From contig NW_019028997.1 in assembly GCF_002105155.1 (NCBI RefSeq), forward strand, positions 412,001-476,000: DNA of 64,000 nt. The letters are read 5' to 3'. Made by a program: the position numbers and the translations under genes. Source of the DNA: Lobosporangium transversale. Taxonomy: Eukaryota; Mortierellomycota; Mortierellomycetes; Mortierellales; Mortierellaceae. The notes beneath the pieces are model-generated. The model saw only the letters and a program-made list of their open reading frames with translations. It did not search any database and was not told the DNA's origin. The first letter of the stretch is position 1. Every line of letters starts with the position of its first letter. Shown piece by piece: positions 11,484 through 23,384 of this stretch.

Positions 11484-14456
11484 CTAAACTGCATGAGCAT
11501 ACCGATACACGGTGATCTCTAAATCAGGATGTAGTTGGTTATATTGTTCTAAACGCCGATAATGATCTTCAAAGTCCAATTTGCCCAGGACAATCGATAA
11601 TTTCTCCAGTTGATCTTTGGAATCGGATAATCCATCGATCGCATCCAAGATCCCCTCGAGGGACAAAAAGTTATTCTCAAGGTGAAACCGGTCCATCAAG
11701 GAGGAGGTTGACCAAGCAGAAGAAGCCATGTCACCAACACCACCACCACTGTTGCTGTTGATACTGCCTACCAAACTGCTAGTGCTAGTAGTGTTCATCA
11801 GATATGGACTGGATATTGTTGTAGAGAATGATGAGGACGAGTGAGGAAGTGGTGGCGGAGTATGATGGTGACTATAAGGAGAATAAACGTATTGAGAAAC
11901 AGGGGATGCCGTCAACGAATTCGAGACAGGAGACGATGCAGACGATGAAGAAATGGAGAGTGAAGCAAAAGGTGATTTGAGTAGATCTATACCGCCGCCA
12001 TTTCCATTCGTGGTACTGCTTACACTGACGCTAGCACTACCACTACCACTACCACTCCCACTGCCATTGCTATTGCTATTGCTATTGCTATTGCCGCCTC
12101 CGTTAGTTCCAGTACCAGCACTGCTTCCGAATGCCCCTGATGCTCTGGTACTTCCTGTGTTCTTGATTGTTCCCGAGCTAGCCGGGTTCATAAATGAGGA
12201 TATTGTTGTCGTCGAAAGAGTTCCGCCTGCTGACGATGACGTGCTCGAATCTCCAATGGCCAACCTCAGATGCTTAAGCCTTGGCATGCATCCCAATATG
12301 GTCCTTAGTGTAGAATCCGTCAAATGGTCGAAGCTTGACAGACCCAAGTATTCCAACTTGGTTAGGTACTTCAGGTTTAGGAGGGCTGCTTCAGAACATG
12401 CGCGCATCCCTGAATACTTTGAGAGATCCAATATCCTGAGTGAAGGGCAGTATTGAAATGATTGAAAGTCTAGTGGCAAATTGGATCTCCCTACCACTTT
12501 CAAGACTTGGAGTCGCGGCATTAAACACCGCCAAGAGAGGGGTGTAAGTAGCCGGTTATATCGATAAGAGTATGAGTTGGCCTTGATCACTTCAAGCGTG
12601 TCCTGGAAAGCTTCAGCAGCTTGAGACACAGTCATGGCGACACGTTCACTGTCCTCTCCTGAAAGCTCGAGTATCTTTAGTGGTATCAATGTCGGCGGGG
12701 AATTATGGGTCGAGATGATGGCTGACGAGGAGCTCAGATTGGATGTTAGCAGCGCAGCCTAGCGATTTGTAGGTTTAGAAGTTCGTAGAATGTTAGAAAG
12801 CGAGGATAAATAAGTTTATGGGAGACCCATTGAATTTCAAGCTATCCTGGAAAGAAGATATCTTTTTTTTTTTTTTTTTTTTTTTTTTTTCTTTTTTATA
12901 GAAACAGCTTAGTTCAATGTATTTACCTCAAAATCTCTACGTTCCTGAACTGCCCACTCCAACACGTCTTCGTCGACTGGATCTAACAACAGCTCTTCTA
13001 ATTGGCGGCACTGACTCAGGAAGGAACTGACCGGCATTCTACCATCTTGTCCTGATGATGAGCCTGTCGTTTGTCCCGCCAGACCATGTTGTTGTTGTTC
13101 TTCTGTTATAGATGTGTATGGTGTGTACTCTGGTTTCAATGTACCACAATTTAGTTTCAAGACTTTCAAGCTCTTGTAAGGGATCGTATTCAACCGTGCC
13201 TTTAGTGACTCAAATCCTGTTAGCTCCAGTACTTTCAAATGCTCTACTTGTGAAATCAAATCGCTGAACCGTTCATCCATAGGGGTTTCATGTTTATCTG
13301 GAAGATATCCCTCTAGCTCCATCATCCTCACTGTCCCGAAGAGTTTGTTATGCTGCTTCATAAATTCAATTGGTCCAGATACATCCCAGTCCTCTTGACA
13401 ACAAGCCTTGATGCGCTGCAGCTTCTCCAGTTTTGGAATTAAGGGTATCATGTCTTGCAGCTCCACACTTTCCAAATAAAGTTCCCGAATGCGTTCAGGT
13501 GAATGACTGAGGAGTCTCCATTCAATTCTAAAGGCGTCGTCGATAGAAGGGAAGACTTTCCAAATGATGAGTCGTAGCCCTGGATGGTGAAGATGCGTGT
13601 AATGAGCCAAGTAGTCGACCATTGGTCTGAAATATTCTGTCTCAATCTCCAGATTCAAGCCCAGCTTTTGTGATAACAATGTTGAGGAGGCCCACACGGC
13701 AGCCGCAGCTTTGTCTTTTTCGGTATCGTTGTCGCTGGCAGTTTTGGACGAGGCGGCATTCATTGTGACACTGGCCTCGTACTCCTCTTCGGACAGCGTG
13801 CAGTTTAAGAGCACCCAGAGAAGCTGCATTTTTTTCCGCTTCACAAGTTTCTCTCGTTGATCTTTTTGGAGAACAGCCTCATTCCTGCCTTGATGGAATG
13901 CGTCGCCTGTCCAGCTCCTGGTGCTACTATGACTACTGCTTCGACTGTGGGTACGTGGAGCATACCCAAGTCCGTATCCTCCATTGGACGAAGAAATGGT
14001 GCTTGTCCTACGCGTGTTACTCTGGCTTCTTCCCGAGCGGACACTCTCAGTGGCTGTACCATCGCTAGTAGTACTCGACTCTGAAGTTGTGTTACGGCTG
14101 ACTGATCTACTGCGTGTCTCTCCCACTGTTCCTGCATTGGCGCCCTGTACTTCTACAGGTATTGGTGAAAGTAACGGTGACTGTGGCGTTAGTGATGAGG
14201 GTCCTTTCTTCAAGACCTGGGAGTATGCAGACAACTTTGGCCAGGTGGCATCAACAAGTGCCATGGGGCTACGGTAGAGGAATGGGAGGACCATTTGGAA
14301 CCATGTCTTGTTCATGAGCAAGAGACTGTAGAGTGCATGACAATCGTTTGACAAGTATTCGAGGATGACTTGAATGCATTCCAAAGGTAGATTCTCAAGC
14401 GATGGTCCCAATGAAGTAACGACTTCCTCTCCTGACGATGGCGTAAATGCGTCCAT
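11484..14456 (-). CDS. F-box / leucine-rich repeat protein
   Basis: This is a likely substrate receptor of an SCF ubiquitin ligase. Exon 1 is 14456-12927 and exon 2 is 12758-11484, joined in phase 0 through GT (12926) and AG (12759), giving 934 aa. The F-box lies at residues ~20-65 (LENLPLECIQVILEYLS, then LLLMNKTWFQMVLPFLYRSP). A Ser/Thr/Arg-rich linker follows at ~110-200. LRR-like segments run through the rest, for example ELYLESVELQDMIPLIPKLE and LRILDLSKYSGMRAC. A long Gly/Ser/Asn low-complexity insert (nt ~12240-11720) splits the C-terminal LRR region. The substrate cannot be told. It lies on the same strand as the ArfGAP gene upstream and converges with SKI2. Confidence 0.85.
12051..12120. 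repeat. Low-complexity codon repeat in the F-box gene
   Basis: Tandem hexamers (CCACTA, GCTATT and relatives on the plus strand) encode alternating Gly-Ser and Ser-Asn in the minus-strand protein. Such tracts vary in length by replication slippage. Confidence 0.8.
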
Positions 14457-14647
14457 GACTTTTTTTTTAAAAAAAATAAACTGAATGAGATTAATTCACA
14501 AAAGGATTGTATAAAGCAACAAAGAGAAACGGAATATTTATACTTTTTCTAATGGGCGAAATAAAAGTAAATGTAAAAAGCCTTAATATAATTTTATTAA
14601 GAGTCTAATCTATCAAACTTCCATGGGTACGAGGTAGTAGATTTTTT

Positions 14648-15139
14648 TTAGTTCCAAGAAAGGTCTCCAAAGGCGCTAGAGTAATTCATGGATAACAAAA
14701 AGATAAACAAGGGTGTCAATACTATTGGACGCATACCAAAAGTCAATATCCGGAAACAATTGTGGAGAAATTTCAAACCTATTGTTCTTGTTGTTGCTTG
14801 GAGGGGGGCTAGCCACTGGTGATTTTGTTGCATCGGCAATCATGCTGAAAAGATCGCCTCCTTGCGGAACACCACCACCACCACCATTGGATCCATTTTG
14901 AGGCCCAAAGCCATTATTGAGGCTTTTCCCGAAGCCATTGTTATTATTTGCCCCAAAGAAGTTATTATTGTTATTAATATTATTGTTATTAGCATTACTG
15001 GTGCTAGAGCCCATACCAAATATATCAAAAGATGACGCTGAAGGCGCAGGTGCTGAAGCTTGTTGCATATCTCCAAATCCATCATCATTACCCCACGGAT
15101 TATGCTGCTGTTGTTGCTGTTGTTGCTGTTGTTGCTGTC

Positions 15140-15176
<37 letters not shown>

Positions 15177-16694
15177 TTGTGGTTGTCCAAAACCGAAAGC
15201 ATCAATACCTTGGAGCTGACCAAAGGGTGCGCTATTAAATCCACCTGTGTTGGGCTTGGGAGCGGAAGATTGGTTTCCGTATAAAGACATGATCGAGTTC
15301 TTCCAGTCAGTATTAGCAACAGGTTTTGCTGCCTGTGGTCCGTTATTACTGGATGGAGCTGAAGGTTGATTGGTTGTGCTAGTAATCGAAAACAAGTCCT
15401 GAGTAGCACTGCCTGAGACGAGTTTTGGTGCCTGAACTTGAGTGCTTTGTGCAGGTGTAGAGTCATTCAATCCAAAAAAATCCACTGGGGCTGCAGAAGC
15501 TTGCGCCGGTTTGGCTGGCGATGCAGACCGCTGTCCGATTGAAAAAAGATCAGCACCTTGTAGACCGGGTGAAGCTGCAGGTTTAGGGAAGGAGGATCGG
15601 GTTGGATTTGCTGGTGGGGGTGCGATATTTCCTGCAAATGAACCAGAAGTATCCTTGGATCTATTCATTTGTGCCTGTGGTCGGGACTGGCTATCTGACT
15701 TTCCATACTAAAAAAAAAAAGAGCCAAACATTGACATTGGGTGGTTAAGAGGAGAAAAAAAAGGGGCTAATTTGATCCGCAATAAAAAAAAACCGACTTC
15801 GCGTGAGAAAATATTTTGGCCCATACCAATTCCATAAGCATTGCTTCATCTATAGGCCCAAGCTCGGATGGGTCAGGGAAAGATCCCTTCCTCGCAAATT
15901 GTTTGTGTTCGTACTTTGAACGGATCCAGGGGTCGATTCCTGAAGTGCTATTGTGAAGGAAGGAAATATACTATGATTAATACAATAAAGCTCCTTTAAC
16001 ATTGTTTGAGTATTTTAATCCTGCACAGCAAACTTACGATTCATTTGGAATGCTGTTTGCTGGAAGGCGAGCTTCCCAGTACATATTGGCTTTTTCATTG
16101 CCCCACTTGATCATATTCTCCACCTGTTCTGGTGTCCAGCTGTCCAGATCCACGGATTTGACTATCAATGAGAGGAATATCAGATAAAGAATCACAAGCC
16201 TATCATTTGTTCACGAATCACATAAGCTGGCTCTAACTTACCTTTAGTGATATGAGTTCCCATTGAACGATGGACGCCAGAGCAGCGAATGCACATGAAG
16301 CATCCAAGATTGAAGCTATGACAACAAACAATTACCACATCATTTTTTTTTTTTTTAGTGCTTGAATTAGCAAAAGCAGCTGCATGACTCCATACAAGTT
16401 ATCAAACCTCACCTAGCCCATCGAGGATCTAAAAGAGAATATAATGATAAAGTGCAAGGAGTTGCCTCAGTAAAGCTTCAAAGCGGTTGTAAAAAGTCTG
16501 CAAATGAACAAAAAAAAAAAGGTCGAATAAGCAGGCTTGGACAGAATGTGGACCAAGGCCACTAGAGCAGTCATACCTTTCTTGCGACAATCCACACAAA
16601 ACTTGTTTTCGGGCTTTTGCAAAAGCTTCTTGAGGATGCGTGTATGTTTATCATTGGTAGATTTGTCTGCGGTGCGGGATTGTCGTGTGGACAT
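14648..16694 (-). CDS. ArfGAP domain protein, Age2/SMAP type
   Basis: It should activate GTP hydrolysis on Arf at trans-Golgi/endosome membranes. Seven exons keep frame: 16694-16577, 16428-16413, 16315-16242, 16161-16038, 15947-15827, 15707-14779 and 14675-14648 (469 aa). The zinc finger is split over exons 1-3: KFCVDCRKK, then DPRWASFNLGCFMCIRCSG, then VHRSMGTHITK with the arginine of the finger. The C-terminal half is Pro/Gln/Asn-rich with repeated DLFSI- and DIFGM-like motifs, as in clathrin-adaptor-binding tails. It includes a polyQ tract. The last 28-bp exon gives the ending AFGDLSWN. Without that splice the frame would read through to 14676 with an unrelated tail. Exon 2 is only 16 bp. 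Confidence 0.88.
15103..15182. repeat. CAG/CAA repeat encoding polyglutamine
   Basis: On the minus strand this reads as 27 glutamines interrupted by one arginine, mixing CAA and CAG codons. It lies inside the ArfGAP C-terminal tail. The mixed codons suggest partial stabilisation against slippage. Confidence 0.93.
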
Positions 16695-17437
16695 TGTGTA
16701 GATGAGATGATGGAGTGGAGTGAAGCAAGATGAGTTTTTTTGAATTGAAGTTTATTGAATCAATACATGGAAGATGTAACAAAGAAAGAAAAAGGGGTTG
16801 CAAATAAGGATTATTTCCATTCCTTAAATGCACGATGGCGAAGTCTACACCCAAAAGTTCATAAACGTGTAAGTAAAAAGTAAAACTGCGGTCAAAATCA
16901 TATTTCTTTAAATAAGTTTAAAAAATATATATAATTTTGACTGCGCCCCTTTTTGAATCTTTCTAGTTGATTATATTTTTATAATGTTATAACTGCTTTT
17001 TTCTCTTCCTTTCCAGTCACCCAATAGTCGATTAGGATTGAAGGGTGTGTTCTGTTTGTTTTGTATGTGGAGGGAAGGGAATAGCACGTTTTTTTATTTT
17101 GAGGGTACCACAACCAATAAAGTCCTCCACGCTCTCAATTCCCATTTTCTCCATACTTTTCTCTTTTTCATTTCATTTTAGAGACATTCATACTCATGAG
17201 TTCTTACTCATATTCATTTGGTAAAAAAAAGCTAAAAATATAATATCTATAAAAGTTATATGAAGCCCGAATTATAACAGAAATGGATTGTGACTCCTGC
17301 TGGTTCACACTTCTCTATGAACTTGCAATTGTGCTTGATTCGAAATGTTTTTATACTGTTGAACATAATCACTTTTCTAGATGTTGCAGTAACTAGGAAT
17401 ATAATTGAGGTATTTTCTAATCTAGCAAAGAGAGAAA

Positions 17438-17471
<34 letters not shown>

Positions 17472-19302
17472 GGTTGGTTGGATATCCAATCCGAACTAAC
17501 GATCAGGAGACGTGCCAGTTGTGCACATCACAGCAAAGGTACAACAGATAAATAGCCGAACAAACTCGGACCATGTGTTTGTTAAAGCGACGTCGTTGGT
17601 GTATTGGTCCCTCTTTTGTAGAAGCAGACAGGGATAAAGGAGGTAGTTTGCGTCACGGTACAAAAGAAAAGAAAAGAAATAAAGATTGACCTTTGAAGCA
17701 AAGGGGACTAGGAAGAATGTAAACACACATTTATCCCTGGTTGCAAGTCAAGAAGGAAAGTCATGGGAAAGTGTCGGTTTTTTGATTTGTTAGACTTGTA
17801 AACCTTTTGGTTTCTATTCGAGTCATGCTCATGGTAATAGTTTAAACGTGAGAACGGACAGAGCACATGGATCTTTTTCAATTTGAAATGAGCTGAGCAG
17901 CATTTTTTTAAATTATCGAGATAACTAAACAAAAAGTAAAAGGATCATCCTAAATTATTTTTTTTTGGCACCTTAAAAAAGTGTTGATGGATAGTTTGCA
18001 TTTCATTAAATGAAGCAGAGGTACATGTACATGTGTTGATTACGAGATCGAAATAGCAATAGCAACAATGGCGATAGACTATCCTTCAGGTCAATGCATG
18101 AATGCATCGTTTTGTTTTTAAATTTTTTTTTTTTAAACCTGATGATAATCTTTTTTAAATCGCATGAGGTTTAGATGCACATGTTCATTTATACCCAAGA
18201 TAGAGATGTGTAAAAAATAAAAAAATAAAAAAAAAAAGGCAAAGGAGGAGAGTGAAATTAATGAATGGAGGCATTAGACATAAACAAAATTGTTCCCCTG
18301 TGTTGCCACTATTCCACATAATACATGTAATCCTCCTTTCTCCCTCTTTTTCCTTACCCATAAAAGGATTAAAAAGCAGAAAGGAAGAAAGTTGGCAAGC
18401 TTTGCCACCCTTGATATTGATAAAAAAAATATCATAGTGGCATTTTTAATTTTTTAAAAAAAGTTAGACTAGAACGGACACACCCAAGTGCAGTTGTGTG
18501 CAGTTGTCCCGCGGGGCAATTGAGTGTATATAGAAAACGCAGCACATCGTCATTGAACTGAGAGCCAACAAAATAAAAAAAAAAAAAGACTATTTAAACC
18601 TGGCAAAAAAGCAAGCACGGTTGTCTCTTTCTTTTTATACCTCTCTTTTCTCTTCCCTTCTCTTCTTTTCTCTTCTCTTCTCTTCTTTCTTCTCTTCTCT
18701 CCTCTCATTTCTCTTTTCTCTTTTTTCTTTTTTTTTTTTTTTTTTTTTTTTTCCATCCTTTTGCTCATTTTCTACTCTGGGCCACTTCTTTCTCTAACCC
18801 CCTCCTTCCATTGTCTTTTCTTTTTCATTCATCCATCCCTATTCATTGTCTCTCTTCCCACGCTGTTATTTGTCTCTATTTTATTTTATTTTATTTTACC
18901 TCATCATTTGATTGCAACGCACCATTCCAATCCTCAGAGCAAACAGAAACAACTCTAATCCTCTCTTTCTTATTCGCTCTTCAAAGATCAGCCATCTGAT
19001 CTGTTCGCTTCTTCCCTTTTTTAGCCTTTGTCTCTTTATAATCCCCATCTATTTTGCTCATTCTTGTAAAGGATCAGCTCTAAAACAAGCAAGTTTAAAA
19101 ACAGGGTTAAAAGAACGCAACAAAAGGCTCATTCCAACAGTTACTTCGCCTATTTCTTTTACTCCGCCCCTACTCTTTCACTCCTCGCTGTTGCAAATGA
19201 TCAACCGGCATTGTCTACATCCGCGAACGTGAAAAGAAAAAAAAAAAAATAAAAGGAAAAAATAAAGTGAAGAGAAACCTGATATTAAAAAAAAGTGCCA
19301 CC
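16695..19302. other. 2.6-kb divergent upstream region of ArfGAP and KCS1
   Basis: No gene is supported. It contains a T-run at ~17442-17471, a CT-rich block at ~18620-18760 ending in another T-run, and a pyrimidine-rich stretch at 18770-19200. The last part probably forms the KCS1 promoter and 5' leader. Small open frames here are low-complexity translations. Confidence 0.6.
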
Positions 19303-22036
19303 ATGTCAACACATTCTACAGACTCTTCCACTTCGTTTTCAATGCATCCTCTCACACAACCACTGCCGGTCCAAGTCCCCCTTCAGACCCAGCATCAATC
19401 CTCTAGTCCAACTTCATTTTACTCTGCTTCTCCAACATCTCTTCCCTCCGGACCAATCTCCCCATTGTCTTCATGCTCCCTTCCTGACAATGGTCCATTA
19501 TCGCTTAATCATTTCCCAATATCATCCCATGAAGAAGGCATGCAACCATCACAAGCAAAGCGTTCTCTATCATTCTCCTTGTGCACCAACCCTGATCGAA
19601 CTCAAGATAGCACTACCAACCATGTCGTGGGCTTTGGTTTAAGAGCCTCGAAACAGCCAAACAGCCACCATGGTACTTCAATAACCGACTATCCCCAGCA
19701 TTCTCATTACAATAACAGTATTGGTAACAATAACAATAACGATGCAGCCGTAGCTCTTACAGATCCCCCCAATGTCTCTCAGTCCTTGTATCAATCTAAC
19801 AAACCTAACCAGACTGCAATCTCTTTCAGTTCATCGCTCCCGCCTTCCCTCAAACAACGGCCTAAACCACCATCACGACTAAAGAGTGACCTACTCTATT
19901 CGCCTCTTGGGCATGCCCAGAATCCTGCCACTTCAAGTGCACCCTCTTCCAATTTACACTATACTTCCAGTGGGCAGAATTCTCCCGGTGCTTCGATCTG
20001 CTCCTCCGATGACTCCGTTTCGGATTCACCCACATCCGGTCCTGACGAGACCAACAATCTCTCTGATCATTCTTGCTCTCCTCTCTCTGCCTTGAACAAA
20101 AGGAAATCACTCGGTGCACTTCTGGCCGCCAATACCTTAGCCGCGAGTAGCAACAGCAACAACATTATCGTCAACAACAGCAACCACTCTACTCCCACAC
20201 GCAAAGAGGTACTCTCGCCCACTTTTCGCGCAAAACATGCGGTTCAGAAATCACCCACTTCTTTTACAGCCCAGTTACCGACAGAACCCTCTGGAAAGAG
20301 AGCCTATGTCCCCACAAGTCCCCGTGTTCAATCACCCTCAGCAATAACAGCCCAGATCCAATCCTTCTGGTCATCATCACCAGAAAATCTCGACAAAAAC
20401 GCACCGGACACGGATCGTAACCCAAGCCCAACAGTCGAACGTCAAAATCTCGACAATGAGAATGATGCAGATGCAGAAAATGACTTGGGCGACCTGGATG
20501 ATGGTGACGACTCGTGGCATTCTGCAGACGAGGACTTTGGAGGAGAGACTAGCGCCTATCATTCTGGTTCTCCAGCCCTTCCACTTGTGCCCTTCACAAA
20601 CCAAGTGGGCGGCCATGCGTCTTTTCTTCGCTTCTCTAATAAGGCAATCTGTAAACCTGTCTCCCAGAACGAACAAGTGTTTTACGAATATATTGAAATA
20701 CACCATCCAGAAGTCTTGCCTTATATTCCTGCTTACCTAGGTGTACTGAATGTCACTTATCGCCAGCTGCCGGATCCTGAAAACGGAGACCGACCAGGAG
20801 AGCTAGTTCCTGAAGTCGTACTGGAACAGAACCGACACATTGTCACAGATGCGATGTTGGAAAAGATGAAAAAATCCTGGAAATGGCCCTCAACACCTGG
20901 ACGATTTCCAGGATCGACAGTTGATATCGTAGAAGAAGGGCGATCGTTGGATAGCCGACCTGGCCATCTTCGTGAACGGTATCTAAATGCCTTCTCAGGG
21001 GCGTCTTCTGTTCCTACACACTCCAGTCTCCCAACATCATCCGTCTCAAGTTCAACCAGCCTTTCAAAGATCAGGGGGTTGACAAGGATCAACCTGGCAC
21101 TCAAAGAGAAGGTTTTGCGTGAAGTGCTCTCTCCTCACTCCTTAAGAGCACGAGCAAAAGCGTTCAGACAACATTTTGGTTTCACTTCAAAGTCACGTAA
21201 TGGCTGCTCTGCTTCCCATGATTCGCATGATGAAGAATGTGGAGATAGATCCAAACATGTCACTCGGCGTCACTCTCTCTCGAATCTTAATTTGGCAATG
21301 TCCTCCCGTGAAGAGCACAAGCGAAGAGAGATGGCCACTTCTAGTGCCCGCTGTAGTTCGGAGGCAACTTCATGTTTCACTGACCAGCCTAAACCCAATC
21401 ATCAAGTAGAATCAGATAGGACATCGGTGCATCCGACTCTTAAGAAACCTCTTCATCAGGAGTCAGTATCAAATACCAAAGACATTGATTCAAATGGCAT
21501 AAATCATGATATGTTCCAGATGGATGATCTTGAACTTCCCGGGACCATGCTTGAATCCCCCTCGATTGACAGCAACCATCCCACCATCCAAGGTACGGAG
21601 AAGGGACCTTCACAAACAGAAGCTCAAAATGGTTCGCCCATCGCCATAAATCGCAATGAATGGATTATAGAAGGCTCAGGAAGTATTCCAAACTCTGGAG
21701 CTGAACAGCCTCATTTGTTCACAACCCCTGATCTCGGAAGGCAAGTGCAACAGGCTAATTTCGCTGCAGAGAATGCTGAAAAGGAGTTGCCCGAACAGGC
21801 GCTGCGACCATCACAGGCTGTCCCTGGAAAGTATATTCTCTTGGAGGATCTTACAGACGGTCTCCAAGCGCCTTGTATCCTTGACATCAAGATGGGTACT
21901 CGACAATATGGCGTTTGGGTCACTGAGAAGAAGATGAAAAGTCAGACACGTAAATGTCAAAAGACAACAAGTTACGAAACGGGCATTAGGATCTGTGGCA
22001 TGCAGGTGAGAAAGAATTTCTCGGGAAAGCTTACTC

Positions 22037-22073
<37 letters not shown>

Positions 22074-22798
22074 TTATTATTATACAAACCTTTACTGATA
22101 AAGTCTCTTTTGCAACCTCAATATTCATATAGGTTTACAACGTCACAACTGGCCGCTTCCTGTTCCAAGACAAATATTATGGTCGGAAGCTGACAAAAGA
22201 AACATTACCACTCACCTTGCGCGAATTCTTATTTAACGGAGAGAAAGTTATCCTGAACCATATTCCACCGCTGCAGAGGAAGTTGAGGGGTCTTGCCAGG
22301 ATCATCAAGAACCTCGTAGGATACCGCTTTTATTCCAGCAGTCTACTCATTTACTATGACGGAGTCACTGGAATGTCCCATCATAGTAACAACAGCTCTC
22401 CAAGAGCAGAGCCATTAGACCAAATGTCCTCATCATCTGCTGTGGAACCACCATCAGGCACACCGATGATCACAAAAACAGAACCTTTAGGGACTTCCTC
22501 GAATAGATCGTTGGAACGTCTCCATACCCGTCAAAATTCCAAAAGATTTCAGGATCATTGCAGGACAGATCTTAAAGTCATTGATTTTGCGCATTGTACA
22601 GCGGGTATTTTCGAAGAGGGTAACATACCGCCCTACCCGCCGATGCATCCAGATGAGCCTGACAAAGGATATTTGCTCGGCTTGAAGAACCTAATGATGA
22701 TTTTCCGCGATATCTGGGACCAAAATGGTGGCGATAAGGCGATTTCACAGGCATGGCTCAAGGAGGAAGAGGAACTTTGGGCAGGAGTCTGGGACTAA
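19303..22798 (+). CDS. KCS1: Inositol hexakisphosphate kinase, Kcs1 type
   Basis: It makes inositol pyrophosphates by phosphorylating InsP6/InsP5, affecting phosphate sensing and vacuole biology. Two exons, 19303-22005 and 22133-22798, give 1,122 aa. The start is preceded by GCCACC, an ideal eukaryotic context. The first ~600 residues are low-complexity and Ser/Pro-rich with an acidic patch (nt 20455-20560). A conserved stretch QVGGHASFLRFSNKAICKP at ~20605-20660 begins the N-terminal kinase lobe. The inositol-phosphate-kinase signature PCILDIKMGTRQYG is at ~21870. After the intron come GRKLTKETLPLTLREF, SSSLLIYYDG and the metal-binding DFAHC (~22580). This layout is that of fungal Kcs1. Exon 1 ends just before a 30-base A-run in the intron. 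Confidence 0.95.
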
Positions 22799-23212
22799 GC
22801 AACCTGCATCATTTATTTTACTCTATTTTTTTTTTTTTTTATCTGATCACTTGTTTTTTTTTACTTTTTTCTTTTACATATTTTCTAGCAACATTGTTTT
22901 AGCTCCTTTCATATTTTTTTATGAGTCTATTTGTTCATTTCATATCCTATTTGTATAGTCCTTCTTTCTTTCGCATCTTTGTACAATAGTAATTGTAACT
23001 CACAAGACACATTTATTTTTTTACTTTCCTTTGAACCATTGATGATGATGTTTATGCTATTTGCGAACCACATCTGATAAACAATCTATCCTTTTCCTTT
23101 TTTTTTTTCGTATGGTGGTCCACAATGGTTTTCAAGGACACTCCAGATGCACGTGAAAGTGAAGGCTCATTTTTTTTCTTGCTTTGATTTTCATTCTTGG
23201 CATTCATGGCCA

Positions 23213-23243
<31 letters not shown>

Positions 23244-23384
23244 GTAAATAAAAATAAAAAAAAATTATAAAAGAAAAAAATATTTATAATTGGGTATCAA
23301 TGTATACATTAATATGTATATCATTTTGATCAAGTAAAGAAAAAAAAAAGAAAAAAAGGCTATTATTCCTCCTTTTCCTCCTCT
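22799..23384. other. Convergent 3' region between KCS1 and the glycosyltransferase gene
   Basis: It is AT-rich with several T- and A-runs. No gene is seen; it should hold both 3' UTRs. Confidence 0.6.

Noticed and set aside
11953-12456. 167-codon plus-strand open frame, Leu/Pro-rich
   Set aside because: It is the antisense of the Gly/Ser/Asn-coding tract of the F-box gene. Low complexity alone keeps it open.
14840-15284. Several open frames rich in Cys, Leu, Val or Asn/Ser opposite or beside the ArfGAP gene
   Set aside because: They are alternative frames of the CAG/CTG repeat and its surroundings. The ArfGAP frame has full splice and domain support.
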